Positions 1-12,027 of a DNA stretch of 64,000 bases are shown piece after piece (position 1 is the stretch's first letter; every line of letters starts with the position of its first letter). Source of the DNA: Mytilus trossulus (taxonomy: Eukaryota; Mollusca; Bivalvia; Mytilida; Mytilidae); contig NC_086384.1 of NCBI RefSeq assembly GCF_036588685.1, positions 55,222,945 to 55,286,944 on the forward strand, written 5' to 3'. Below the pieces are notes generated by a model. That model was not told the origin of the DNA. It was given only the letters and a program-made list of their open reading frames with translations, and did no database searches. The position numbers were made by a program, and so were the translations under genes.

Positions 1-415
1 AACTAATCATTCGGTTTGTTTTTGTCGAGCCTTCGACTTTAGTCGAAAAAGCGAGACTAAGACCCCGTTCACAATAGCATTTTATTTAATCGATCTAATT
101 TGAATCGATCTAAATAAACCAAGTAGAGTTCACATTATCCTTAATCATAACGATCTCTATTGGTCTAATCTGAACCACTGCGTTTACACTTCAATTAAAA
201 ACGCAATTGATCTGACCTTTTTACCCGTCAAACTGTAAGCATTGTGTATCAATAGAAATGATTTGTGAAATTCATGTAATACACCGATATACATACTTGA
301 AAGAAAGTAAAAGTTATTGTTCTCTTGAATCACAAGTTAAATTTTTGATACCGGTGTTATTGTAGTTTTTATACGACCGCAAATTTTGAAAAAATTTTCG
401 TCGTATATTGCTATC

Positions 416-448
416 ACGTCGGCGTCGTCGTCGTCGTCGTCGTCGTCC
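416..448. repeat. CGT trinucleotide microsatellite
   Basis: About ten near-perfect CGT/CGG units. A related CGTCGGCGG tract lies at 2772-2800. The arginine-rich reading of this stretch on the minus strand is a by-product of the repeat. Confidence 0.8.
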
Positions 449-457
449 GAATACTTT

Positions 458-1085
458 TAGTTTTCGCACTCTAACTTTAGTAAAAGTGAATAGAAATCTA
501 TGAAATTTTAACACAAGGTTTATGACCATAAAAGGAAGGCTGGTATTGATTTTGGGAGTTTTGGTCCCAACATTTTAGGAATTAGGGGCCAAAAAGGGCC
601 CAAATAAGCATTTTCTTGGTTTTCGCACTATAACTTTAGTTTAAGTTAATAGAAATCTATGAAATTTTGACACAAGGTTTATAACCACAAAAGAAAGGTT
701 GGGATTGATTTTGGGAGTTTTGGTTTCAACAGTTTAGGAATTAGGGGCCAAAAAAGGGCCCAAATAAGCGTTATTCTTGGTTTTCGCACAATAACTTTAG
801 TTAAAGTAAATAGAAATCAATGAAATTTAAACACAATGTTTATGACCTCAAAAGGAAGGTTGGTATTGATTTTGGGAGTTTCGGTCCCAACAGTTTAGGA
901 ATTAGGAGCCAAAAAGGGACCAAAATAAGCATTTTTCTTGGTTTTCGCACCATAGCGTTAGTATAAGTAAATAGAAATCTTTGAAATTTAAACACAAGGT
1001 TTATGACTATAAAAGGAAGGTTGGTATTGATTTTGGAAGTTTTGGTCCCAACAGTTAAGGAAAAAGGGGCCCAAAGGGTCCAAAA
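458..1085. repeat. Tandem repeat A, about 158-bp unit, four copies
   Basis: Four successive copies begin with TTTTCGCAC and contain ACACAAGGTTTATGACC and TTTTGGGAGTTTTGGTCCCA. They differ by substitutions and small indels. The same unit recurs on the opposite strand at 63735-64000 and as a fragment near 61790-61890. No coding signal. Confidence 0.8.
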
Positions 1086-1615
1086 TTAAACTTTGTTTGA
1101 TTTCATCAAAATTGAATAATTGGGGTTCTTTAATATGCCGAATCTAACTGTGTATGTAGATTCTTTATTTTTGGTCCCGTTTTCAAATTGGTCTACATTA
1201 AGGTCCAAAGGGTCCAAAATTAAACTTAGTTTGATTTTAACAAAAATTGAAACCTTGGGGTTCTTTGATATGCTGAATCTAAAAATGTACTTAGATTTTT
1301 GATTATTGGCCCAGTTTTCAAGTTGGCCCAAATCGGGGTCCAAAATTAAACATTGTTTGATTTCATCAAAAATTGAATAATTGGGGTTCTTTGATAAGCC
1401 AAATCTAACTGTGTATGTAGATTCTTAATTTTTGGTCCAGTTTTAAAATTGGTCTAAATTAAAGTGCAAAGGGTCCAAAATTAAACTAAGTTTGATTTTA
1501 ACAAAAATTAAATTCTTGGGCCTCTTTGATATGCTGAATCTAAACATGTAATTAGATTTTTGATTATGGGCCCAGTTTTCAAGTTGGTCCAAATCAGGAT
1601 CTAAAATTATTATAT
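1086..1615. repeat. Tandem repeat B, about 260-bp unit, two copies
   Basis: Two copies start with a TTGTTTGATTTCATCAAA-like segment and contain GGGGTTCTTTGATATGC and GGTCCAAAATTAAAC. Inverted relatives lie at 61086-61760 and 63190-63730. Small ORFs on both strands follow the repeat and are not genes. Confidence 0.75.
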
Positions 1616-1720
1616 TAAGTATTGTGCAATAGCAAGTCTTTTCAATTGCACAGTATTGTGCAATGGCAAGAAATATCTAATTTCACAATATTGTGAAATA
1701 GCAATTTTTTTTTTAATTAA
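1612..1720. repeat. Short tandem repeat D, TATTGTGCAAT type
   Basis: Several copies of a roughly 30-bp unit around ATTGTGCAATRGCAAG. A longer array of the reverse complement lies at 62995-63185. Confidence 0.65.
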
Positions 1721-2149
1721 GAGTTATCTTTCTTTGTCCAGTATAGTAAGCAAGAAATATCTGCAAGAATTTTTTTAATTGGAGTTATCTTTCTTTGTCC
1801 AGAATCAACTTAAATCTTTGTTATATACAATATACAATGTATATTCACTTTTTACTACCAACTGATAAATTTAAATAATCTTTACCATTCAGTGATAACA
1901 AGCAGTTTTTTTACATCATGTATTTAAATGAGTAGTAATTGTTGCAAACTCCATTAGAATATTTTAATTGAAATTAGTTTTGGAATTAGGGAAAGGGGGA
2001 TGTGAATAAAAAATTGGGTTAAATTTTTCTCATTTGAAATTTCATAAATAAAAAGAAAATTTCTTCAAACATTTTTTTGAGAGGATTAATATTCAATAGC
2101 ATAGTGAATTGCTCTAAGAGAAAACAAAAATTTTAAGTTCATTTGAATA

Positions 2150-2320
2150 CATTCATTCTGTGTCAGAAACCTATGCTGTGTCAACTATTTAATCACAATC
2201 CAAATTTAGAGCGGAATCCAGCTTGAATGTTGTGTCCATACTTGCCCCAACCGTTCAGGGTTCAACCTCTGCGGTCGTATAAAGCTACGCCCTGCGGAGC
2301 ATCTGGTTTTTATTTTGAAA
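2150..2320. repeat. Dispersed repeat block C
   Basis: Contains TCTGTGTCAGAAACCTATGC, CCAACCGTTCAGGGTTCAAC and CCCTGCGGAGCATCTGG. Reverse-complement copies are at 60930-61085 and 62235-62415. The interval 1721-2149 shows no other feature apart from AT-rich spacer shared with 62416-62610. Confidence 0.7.
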
Positions 2321-2799
2321 AAAAGAACTGTAGCAACAAAGCTTCAACACGACGAAATACTGCGGTTCCTGAAAAGAGAAAAAAATCAACATAAAAAATG
2401 AAGATTCATATTTCTCGAATCTATGCTACGGCGAAGACAACATGTTTTCAGTTTGTTTTAAAAGCCTGTTAAAAGAGAAATAAGGTTTAAACAACGAACT
2501 TCTGAGACAGTTTTGCCGCTGTAGATGCGCATACGTTATTTTCGATTCAATCGTACTAGTTTAAACCGATCTTTGCGTTCACATTTAAAGAAAGATCGGT
2601 TTACTTTAGATCGATTCAAACTAAACTACCTCTTTTGGTGTTTTACTTTAGACCGATTGAAGATCGGTTCACAGCGTTCACATTGGCCCTTAAACCGATC
2701 TTAAATGAATCGGTCTAGTTTAAATCGATAAAAATGTCATAGTGTGAACGGGGTCTAAGCGATCCTACATTCCGTCGTCGGCGGCGTCGTCGGCGGCGT

Positions 2800-3375
2800 C
2801 AACAAATATTCACTCTGTGGTTAACGTTTTTGAAATTTTAATAACTTTCTTAAACTATACTGGATTTCTACCAAACTTTGACAGAAGCTTGTTTATGATC
2901 ATAAGATAGTATCCAGAAGTAAATTTTGTAAAAATAAAATTCCATTTTTTCCGTATTTCACTATAAATGGACTTAGCTTTTTCTGCGGGTAAACAAAGCA
3001 TTCACTCTGTGGTTAAAGTTTTTAGAATTTTAATAACTTTCTCAAACTATCCTGGGTTTGTACTAAACTTGGACAGAAGCTTTTTTATGATTATAAGATA
3101 GTATCGAGAAGTAAATTTTGTAAAAATAAAATTCCATTTTTTCTGTATTTTACTATAAATGGACTTAGTTTTTTCTGCGGGAAAACAAAACATTCACTCT
3201 GTGGTTAAAGTTTTTAAAATGTTAATAACTTTCTTAAACTATCCTGGGTTTGTATCAAACTTGGACAGAAGCTTATTTATGATCATAAGATTGTATCCAG
3301 AAGTAAAGTTTGTAAAAAGATTACTCCGTTTTTTCTATAATTTACTTTTAAATGGACTTAGATTTTCTGACTATC
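2800..3375. repeat. Tandem repeat, about 188-bp unit, three copies
   Basis: Three successive copies contain ATTCACTCTGTGGTTAA, TTGGACAGAAGCTT and ATAAATGGACTTAG, running up to the promoter of the gene at 3621. The 120-residue reading frame at 3159-3521 runs through the third copy and is not considered a gene. Confidence 0.8.
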
Positions 3376-3554
3376 ATAAAATAGTAACAAGAGGAATATT
3401 TTTATTGATTTTTTTCCTCATTGTTGTTGAGCCTGCGATTTACAGCAAAAATAGGAACCCTTACAATTTTTTTTTCCATTTTCCTCTGTTATGTGAACCC
3501 CATCGGGACCCTCATAAATGACATTAACAGGAAATTGCAGAAGCCATATACATG

Positions 3555-3560
3555 TATAAA
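3555..3560 (+). promoter_or_regulatory. TATA box of the C4-like gene
   Basis: TATAAA lies 66 bases before the ATG at 3621. The surrounding stretch 3521-3620 is closely similar to 11930-12027 upstream of the C1q gene, where the TATA box also lies 66 bases before the ATG, so the two genes share a duplicated promoter. Confidence 0.6.
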
Positions 3561-3620
3561 AACCCGATACCCACTAAAAAGCCATTTGAAGCGCACATTT
3601 GTAAAAATAGTACAGGAAAA

Positions 3621-5595
3621 ATGAAGGTTCAATTTTTAATAGTATTTTTTCTTGCAGCTGTTAGATGTCAGGCGACAGAATCTGTCCTCGATTTGTTTCC
3701 AGAATTCAAACAAGCAATTGGTGGCCTTCAAACGAGAATTGATGGCCTTGTTAGAGAGAACAAAGTATTGAAAGCAGAGGTTGATAGACTTGGTAAGACA
3801 TGTATTGCTCTTAAAGTTAAACATTCAAAATATCTAAGATAAAAATAAACAAATAGAACGATTATTAATTTATGAATATGTGTTACAAGCAACTCAAATC
3901 AAAACATAGAAAACTAAAGACACGAACCTATCAAATCAGGTAAAACCGATCTCAACATTTGATATGATATTATTTTGCCCTTCTTTTTTTTTTATAGAAT
4001 TATAGATTATCGTTGGTCATCTCAACGAGATTGATTTTCTCGCTTGAGCCGGTCACGGCGAAAGCGAGAAATGCAATCGAGTTGAGATGGCCAATTATAA
4101 TCTGTTTATCGCTATTTTACCTATGACAACGTTGTCAATTTCATGTCAATTTCATTAGCAACGGCCACGTGGCTCCTTAGTTTCTAGTGATAATTTTCCA
4201 TCTCAAGCGAGTAGCATGATATGAAAAATTATCACAAAAAAAGATCAAAGGAAAAATCCACAAAATAGCGATAACATAGTATATCAGTTAAATATGTTTG
4301 GTTAACTCTATATAATGGACGGTGTTTATTTTTAGGTAAAGCTGGATCGGGAAATACATACACCAGATGGGGTAAAACATCATGCCCATCAACTGCAGCT
4401 CTTGTGTATGAAGGTTGGTATAATTATCTTTATAGCTCATGTGATATCACACCCGACATGAGTCTTTTAAATTGAGAATGTTTCAAACGTTACCATTGTA
4501 TTCTTATTCAAACCTTTGTTCTTCTTACATTACAATTTGATTCTTATTCATATCTTATTTATCCTTCATTACCGCTTGATTTTTATTCATATTATTTATC
4601 TATAATCATCGCTTGGTTCTTAACTTGACTTTGTTCATCTAACATTGCAAATTGATTCTCATTTCTATCTTCGTTCATCTAACAATGCGGTTTAATTCTT
4701 ATTCATAACGTTATAAAAATATTTTGGTTGAATTATGCAAAGGATTTGGAGCATTTTGTAATTGTTTTAGTGATATCCTTTTCAACTGACAAGCCTATAT
4801 TTAGGGATTTTTTTTTAGAGTTACCGGATATCTCCTTCCATCTAGTGGTATTATATTTTGTCCAATCGTACGTCCAAAAGTCATACAGGGTAATGATCTT
4901 AATAGGCTAACATAAGGGTGAAACGCCATAGAAGTTCCACGACGATTATGTAAATATGTCAAAATAAAGAATCCCAAAAACGAGCTTTACGTATGATTCG
5001 TCAAGCGTACTAAGGTCTTATATGATATACATTAACACAGATCACTTCTTTTAACTCATAGATGTAATGTTTAAATGTTTTGTTTAATTTCCCCGATATC
5101 TATTTTTTTATTAGGATATGCAGCAGGCAATGCTAAAAACGAAAAAGGAGGTGGAGCTAATTTCTTGTGCCTTCCGAAAGACCCGAGTGGCGTAGGTATT
5201 CGGATAGTAAAGCAACTTGGATAGGACGTATATTTGGTGTTGAATATCAGATAAAAGACAACTCAGTCTATTCCACCTCGTTCCATGATAAAGAAATGCC
5301 ATGCTCAGTATGTCTTATAACAGAAAGATCAACGTCCTTAATGGTGCCTGGAAAAGTCACATGTCCTACTGGATGGACCAAAGAGTATACAGGATATTTG
5401 ATGTCCCAAGCCATCGCGGGTAATCGTCAACCTTCGGAATATATTTGTGTGGATGATAATTTAGATGCCGTTGACGGTAATAAGGCCGATAACGACCAGG
5501 GAAATGTTTACTTGGTTGAAGGTGTGTGTGGAAGTTTAAGGTGTCCACCTTATGTTGGTGGCAGAGAGCTTACCTGTGTCGTCTGCTCGGAGTAA
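3621..5595 (+). pseudogene. Secreted short-chain-collagen-C4-like protein gene, frameshifted
   Basis: Three exons with matching phase-1 borders are visible: 3621-3792, 4336-4413 and 5115-5595. Exon 1 encodes a hydrophobic signal peptide (about residues 1-16) and a heptad-rich coiled coil. Exons 2 and 3 encode the cysteine-rich domain of short-chain-collagen-C4-like proteins, ending in CGSLRCPPY and GRELTCVVC motifs, with GWTKEYTGYLM before them. That domain is known from molluscs and sponges; its function is unknown, and extracellular recognition is only inferred. Near 5181-5187 one base is missing relative to the conserved reading, so the frame shifts and a TAG stop follows at 5222. The frame downstream is otherwise open to the family's usual end. 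It is either a young pseudogene, a null allele or a sequencing error. About 243 residues would be expected. Confidence 0.75.
4004..4103. repeat. Foldback element in intron 1 of the C4-like gene
   Basis: A roughly 35-base arm starting AGATTATCGTTGGTCATC pairs with its reverse complement ending GGCCAATTATAATCT, with a short loop holding CGCTTGAGCC. No coding content. Similar hairpins recur at seven other places in the window. Confidence 0.65.
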
Positions 5596-5600
5596 ATAAA
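5595..5600 (+). terminator. Polyadenylation signal overlapping the C4-like stop
   Basis: AATAAA shares its first base with the TAA stop codon (5593-5595). Only about 40 bases separate it from the transposon end at 5639, so the insertion may have cut the original 3' end. A second AATAAA lies inside the transposon near 5820. Confidence 0.4.
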
Positions 5601-5638
5601 AAGATCCAAGTACTGATCTCAAGCGGTAGTCTCGTATT

Positions 5639-8600
5639 CACGGGTGTCATTCGGTTTATCGAGAGAAATGGGCGTGAAAGAATATCTAACGGCGGTCAAG
5701 TATTGAGAGACGATCGTGAAAGTTCTGGTAACGGATCGTGAAAGACATTTAATCGAGAAGACATATGAAAGATCAGTAAATATTCTAATTTGATTAATTA
5801 CACAGACACATTTACGACAAAATAAAACTGTCTGTCAAAATGGTTCAACATTATGATCAGTATGTCAGAATATCCAGTTTCAAAAGTACATAGTTATTAC
5901 AAAACGACAAAAGGCAGATTGCTTCTCGACATTTCAATGACATAAAAAATGTAAACAAACACGATTTTTTCACAAATTCGACTAAATAAACTACGTTTAT
6001 CAAAATAAGGGCATTGTATTTGAATTAATTAAACGGTTCTCATAGTTATTTTGTATAAATATAATCTGAAACTTGGTAAATAAAGAACTATTCACACAAA
6101 ATTGATTTTTTGGATCGTGAAAGATCACGTACCGCATTTTTGAAGATCGTGAAAAGGATCGTGAAAGATCTGATGCTACGAAGACGTTCATGTTGCTGAC
6201 AGTGCGTGTTTCAGAATGAAGCGCGAAATATAAATCAAACGTTTAATATTTTTTATGGCTAGCATTATTCTATACAATAGTTTATTTTCTTATCTAAAGA
6301 CCATCAGAATTGGCTCAATTTTATATTTTGAAATGATATAGTTATCAAAATAAATGTAATGTTGATTTGGTGCCACGCAAAAAAAGTAAATTTATATTAT
6401 CCACCAATGTATGTTAGTGTATACTGCAAGTTGTTACACCCGGCACTTGAAACTTTTGTTTTAGATCTCAAAGAGGAGCTAAAATGAACTGCTGCGCATA
6501 AAAACAATCCATATCATCGCTTTCTCGGGTTATAAGCGGGGTAACAGGAAATTTTTATTTGTACAAGTACAAATAGTTATCAAAGGTACCAGGATTATAA
6601 TTCAGTACGCCAGACGTACGTTTCATCTACACAAGACTTACCAGTGACGCTCATATCAAAATATTTATTAAGACAAACAAGTAAAAAGTTGAAGAGCATG
6701 GAGGATCCAAAATTCCTAAAAGTTGTACCCAATACGACTATGGTAATCCTTAGTTTTTCGAAAAATTCAAAGTTTTGTAAGAAATTTGTATCAAATGACC
6801 ACATTATTGATATTCATGTCATCACCGAAGTGTTGAATACGGGGCTGGTGATACCCTCGGGGACGAAATGTCCACCAGCAATGGCATCGACCCAGTGGCG
6901 TAAATAGTTATTAAAGGTACTAGAATTATAATTTAGTACGCAAGACGCGCAAATACTAGTACATTAAAATTATTATTTGGGCATTCGTGAACATGTTGTT
7001 TGTAAAATAGTTGGATGATTGTAGGATGAAGTTTTTTATCGTCATGTAAAGTACTCACTTATCATGAGTTATAGGATACCCATATTTTGTATATTGGATC
7101 CTATAAACTAAATGTCCGTCAAACAGGATTCACCTGACTCTGAATTTGCCTCATTTCATGGATGAAGATTCATTTTAGTGGTCATGTCCGTATCGAGGAT
7201 TCGTTAAGATTTAGGATAACTGTCTGTTGTTATAATTGTAAGGTGTATATTTTCGACTTGTGCAAGGTTTCAACTAACATTGAACTCATTATCATGCATC
7301 ATTCGGCAATGTTTGTTTTATGTTGTTTGGCCTTTTGAATATATACATGTATGCAATAACGACAAGGTGTTTCGTGTATGGTGTACATGTCTGTCTGCAT
7401 GTTTCTTATATGACCATGATGACTTCAATTGTGTTTGATTTATTAAATGATAGAAAGATGTCTATGTCTGGCTGTCGGTCAGGGATCATATACTTTTGAC
7501 CTTATGTTTCGAATTAATTGGCAAAGCATAACTTTTACATTTGTAAGTTTCTAAGGCACTGTAAGGATCGGAACACATTTATTTGGTGTACGGGATATTT
7601 GTAGAGATCTGTATGGCATGGTTCATTTGACCATGGCCTTTTTTTTTTATGAAACATTGATAATCTTAAGCGCATTTGACACTTCTAGTAAAACCCTTGA
7701 TAGTATAGACGTTCAACACATATACTATCATAAGTAAAGCAAACAAGACATTACAGCATTTGCGCTTTGATATTCTATAATATGTACTATATAGTTAAAT
7801 CAATTTTTATCTGCGTTGTTTATAAAGAACTTATAAAGTTCTGTTGCACACAATGTTGGTTATCGTTCAATCCAAAACTACACATGAAATGTGCTGTTTT
7901 TGCTATGATTTTTTGTTTGATGGATAACATTTTGGTTTAAACGTTGCATACTATCCATATTATTGTCTAACTAGTGCCGGTGTGCCTGAAGTGCACTAGA
8001 CTGATTCACAGAGCTGAATCTTTCACACTTATTTAGACACGTTATTAGTTGGTTTTTTTTAACTTTTGAAGTAAAGTGTTGAATAGAAAAAAAAGATAAT
8101 AGCTTTAATGTTCATCCTTATCAAAATAGTTACAGGCTTCAACCACTTGCAGATTTATCAAATGGTACTTAGTAATAGAAAAACTGATTTCTGATTACTA
8201 GTATTAAGTCTGGTCACGCATTTACTTTCACGATCGAAAAAATACGTTGCCTGATCTTTCACGATCAAGTTTGATTGAAATTCAACAAATTCAAGGTTTT
8301 CATAAACAAATTAACGCTTTTAATGGAAGAACATACTTTAATTTTACTGTACTATCAGATACACCAAAGATTAAATTTCAAACATATCATGATATTCTGA
8401 AATATGACCATTATAGGTACACAAAGCGTGTTATTTTTAATTAATTTCATAGACACGCATTGCGCCTTTTGTGTTTTTTCAAAAAGTACCTCATATTTTC
8501 TTGATCTTCTTTCACAGTTATGTTGAGGAAGTTAAACCATTTTGATAGACATATTTTTTTGTTCTGATTTGTTCAGCGTTTTGAAAATTAAGCGATTTTT

Positions 8601-8740
8601 TCAAAGATTCTGAACTAGAATGTACAATAAATGCCTTTCACGATCCGTTACCAGAACTTTCACGATCGTCTCTCAATACTTGACCACCGTTAGATATTCT
8701 TTCACGCCCATTTCTCTCGATAAACCGAATGACACCCGTG
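5639..8740. mobile_element. 3.1 kb DNA transposon with ~110-bp terminal inverted repeats
   Basis: The left end starts CACGGGTGTCATTCGG and continues as a nearly perfect inverted repeat for about 110 bases (5639-5749), matched by 8632-8740. GTATT flanks both sides (5634-5638 and 8741-8745), a 5-bp target duplication. The sub-terminal motif GATCGTGAAAG is repeated at both ends and again near 6115-6170 and 8225-8265. Only short ORFs occur inside and no transposase is recognisable, so the copy is non-autonomous. A CAC start with a 5-bp duplication is reminiscent of Transib elements, but that assignment is a guess. Confidence 0.85.
6572..6955 (+). repeat. Dispersed bivalve repeat R4 inside the transposon
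   Basis: Begins AAAGGTACCAGGATTATAAT, continues with a CAGTGACGCTCA segment, and restarts at about 6907 with the same opening, so it is one unit plus the start of a second (period about 330 bases). Other copies: 15540-15590 (partial), 23548-23625 (partial), 58095-58185 and 58285-58375 (both reversed), 60815-60905. The small ORFs in it are not genes. Confidence 0.7.
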
Positions 8741-8745
8741 GTATT

Positions 8746-11235
8746 GCACATATTTAAATCACGTTAGAACTATTGATAAACACATATAAGTACTTTTTTT
8801 TTAACATGATTTGATCAAATTATTAAAGATGTAATTTGCAAGTACTCTGATGTAAGCTTTTGATACTGTTTATGTTATTTTATTATTCGATACAAGTGTG
8901 GACACAGATCAATGTGGATAATGTTTGAATGTTTGACGGTGTTTTCTGATAAAAAAAAATCTGTTTTTCGCCCCATAGTGATCCACAGTGACAGCCATCT
9001 TCAATATCAGACCAATACCAAACATTAAAAATGTGTACTGTTGTTTTTTTTCAATATTTAGGTTTTATGTTCAAGATTATCTTGGAGTAGACACTTTTAG
9101 TACACAATATATGGATTACCAAATGATTCTGTTAAAATGAGATCCACTACTTTGCTTTTGGATAAAAAAAAATACTAAAAATTAGTAGAGGAACACATAA
9201 GCTGCATTTCTACATTATATGTAACTTTGATATGCAAGATGGTTTACAAGAACCTGTATGTATGTTCTTCTCGTATGGTTCTAATTATGTCCATTGTGGT
9301 GGGCATTTCTTACTTGGAACACTGTAGTCAAGGATCATCCCAGTATCATTAGTGAAATATTCCCTTTACATGTTCGACATTGTTTCTTAGATGTCTAATA
9401 GTTCAAAGTGATGATAATACCTGGCATGTACATGGGACTAGATGAGCAAGAAAGTACACTTCTGTAACAGTTGTATCATACATATATTTTAATTCTTTCT
9501 TTGAAATTGTCTTTATCTTAGATTCTCCATTGCCTGATTGAAGTTATATAAACATGATAAAAGACAAATTTACCAGAATGCGTGTCAGACGTAAAAGACT
9601 ATGCGCATAATAACTTTAACAGGGGTGTTTGTGTTCTTCAAAACAGTGTTATATCCACGAAAATTCGAATGAATGATATGCTTTATATATTAAGTATTAT
9701 AATATTACTGAATATGCGTTCCGGTAACGATCAACGTTATTTTTTGGTAAAAACAAATAGTGGTCATTATAGTCAGATTTTGGAAAATGTTAAGTTATCA
9801 AAATTTATAGGTTTTAAAATATAAGATTATATGATATTTCGTTTGTGTAAATTATGCTCACAAAAGTACATACATAGACCATGTCAGAATCGAATTTTTG
9901 CAGCACTCACACTTCATTTTAAAATGCAACGGCTTCTGGCAAATGTCTTGCAAGAAGTCCAATGTCGGATTTTGCCGCTTTTTACAAATAAGTTGGAATT
10001 TGCGACGCTATATATATTCATTGAAAAAATAGATTAATTGCATGCTTCATAGTGCTTTTCCGTAATTGTGCTTTAACTTTGCAAAACAGCTACATAGTTT
10101 TTAATAATTTGCGTAGTCAAAACGACTACGTTTTCAAAGAAATGAAATGTCTTGCAAGTTTGTCCATTGGACGCTTTTCATACGTTTTCAACGTTGTCTG
10201 TTTGGGGTACGCTAATTATGGTGGATCATCTGTATATAGTTCCTCAGACAGAATTTTCTTGATGGTCAGATACTATCAATAAGACCACAAACTATAAAAA
10301 AAAAATCCGATGACTGGGGTTGTTTGTTTAAATGAGGTTCCTAAGTTGTGAAAAATTTGTATCATGAGAGGATAAAAAATCCTCTTTTTTTAAATTTCAA
10401 ATTTGGGAGCGTAAAACTTCGATTTATTTTTTCAAGATTCATATGTATAGAACTTGAAAGTGAAAATGAAATTGGGCCTAAAGCGTGCCATTGGCTATAT
10501 ACCTCTCCACATCATACAAAGCTTGTAAATATGAGAAGAATTATAATTTACCTTTTATTTCTGACCATCGTTTCATTTCTTAATCTAATTGTACCGCTAT
10601 TAGTAAATTTGAAAAAAATAAACACATTTTGACGTCATACGTTGTAAATCTTGTCTAATTCATTTATATTCCTTGATGATATGCATTTTCCTATGTTTTG
10701 AGTTAATTTGAAGTAATGCTAAAAAAACTTCAATTTCTCAGGCCAAAAACAGGCCTTATATATTCCCCTTCCTCCTTGATTGATAATCTAGCTTACAATT
10801 ACTGGTCTGTATGTTTTATAATGAGGTCAATGCCATGGATACTCTGGAAAAATAAATTTTCCTACAGCCAAGATTTAAGACAAAATTCAAGATGTCACTA
10901 CTATCTGACAGACGAGTATCTTTCGAACATATGAATAATGTTATTTGTAGAATTATAATACATGTATCTTGTTATTCAAGGGACCAAAACGTAACCTTCA
11001 GCTTCAGAACCATATCTACATTTGATAACATACTTGCTAACATATTTTGAGGAGAATGCCTTTAAAAAAATCAACAAGGAGTCTAGTTGTTGATCTAACA
11101 AGATTTTCATAATTGGTAAAGGACCAGGAGGCGAAGCCCCGCCTGAACACGAATTTATTCTATTAGAAGGGGCATTTGATAGTGTTTTCAGATTTACGAT
11201 TCCGGGTCATTGCTTTAACGGAACACGTCAAATAA
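8746..11235. other. Long AT-rich interval without a recognised gene
   Basis: Several short plus-strand ORFs (80, 68, 76, 94 and 72 residues between 9582 and 10934) follow one another, but none shows a family motif and codon use looks random. A perfect 9-base-arm hairpin with a GCGAAGCCCCGC core sits at 11128-11148. Nothing else is supported. Confidence 0.4.
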
Positions 11236-11590
11236 AGACAATAAAATTGAGAATGGAAATGGGGAATGTGTCAAAGAGACAACAACCCGACCAAATAAAA
11301 AAACAACAGCAGAAGGTCACCAACAGGTCTTCAATGTAGCGAGAAATTCCCGCACCCGGAGGCGTCCTTCAGCTGGCCCCTAAACAAATAATACTGAGTT
11401 CAGTGATAATGAACGCCATACTAATTTCCAAATTGTACACAAGAAACTAAAATTAAAATAATACAAGACTAACAAAGGCCAGAGGCTCCTGACTTGGGAC
11501 AGGCGCAAAAATGCGGCGGGGTTAAACATGTTTGTGAGATCTCAACCCTCCCCCTATACATCTATATAACCAATGTAGAAAAGTAAACGT
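11236..11590 (+). repeat. Dispersed repeat R1
   Basis: A SINE- or MITE-like repeat containing AAAGAGACAACAACCCGACC, TCCTTCAGCTGGCCCCTAAA and GACTTGGGACAGGCGCAAAA, ending in CTCAACCCTCCCCCTATACA. Further copies: 12944-13236, 24410-24755 (reversed) and 62610-62905. Family not assigned. Confidence 0.8.
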
Positions 11591-11961
11591 GCACTTTTCT
11601 ATCCTTAGCTATCATTTTTTAGATAGAATAAACAGACTTTCCCTGAGAAGTGCGCCGATTCCAGAGAATTAGAAAACAAATACGGTATTAAACCTAGTAG
11701 AGAGGTAAATATAAAGCATTTATGGCTAATGCGATATTATGTTTTTTTTTATCAGCAGTCGAATTTTAATTTCTGTATAAAACAAAAACTACAAAATATG
11801 AAAACTTATCGTATAAAAAATTTGCTACCTATAGCCAATCAAATATTATCTGGTTTTTAATTTTAACTGTAAATAACAAGTACATATAAATAATATGCAT
11901 GTACATGTATATTGGTTAATATGCATGTAAAGGACATCAACAGGAAATAGCAGTAGCCTTA

Positions 11962-11967
11962 TATAAA
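11962..11967 (+). promoter_or_regulatory. TATA box of the C1q gene
   Basis: TATAAA 66 bases before the ATG, in a stretch (11930-12027) paralogous to the promoter at 3521-3620. Confidence 0.6.
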
Positions 11968-12027
11968 CACAAGGCCCGATAACAAGCCACTAAAAAGAGT
12001 GCATCTGTTAAAACAGTACATAAAAGA

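Larger units (their letters stand above)
49..2762. mobile_element. Candidate 2.7 kb inverted-repeat DNA element
   Basis: The left end (from about 55) and the right end (to about 2756) are imperfect inverted repeats built around AGACCCCGTTCACA, with many copies of a GATCGRTTTA-type motif inside both ends (58-230 and 2540-2750). AAGCGA occurs at 49-54 and again at 2757-2762, a possible 6-bp target duplication, although the left end then carries five extra bases before the repeat. The interior holds tandem repeats and no transposase, so it would be non-autonomous. Superfamily not assigned. Confidence 0.45.

Noticed and set aside
314..529. Arginine-rich minus-strand frame
   Set aside because: Produced by the CGT microsatellite.
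3159..3521. 120-residue plus-strand frame
   Set aside because: Runs through the third copy of a 188-bp tandem repeat and has no family motif.
5639..8740. LTR retrotransposon from the long end repeats
   Set aside because: The ends are inverted, not direct, and no retroelement domain lies between them.
9582..10934. Row of five short plus-strand ORFs
   Set aside because: No motif, no shared spacing or splice borders, AT-rich random-looking composition.
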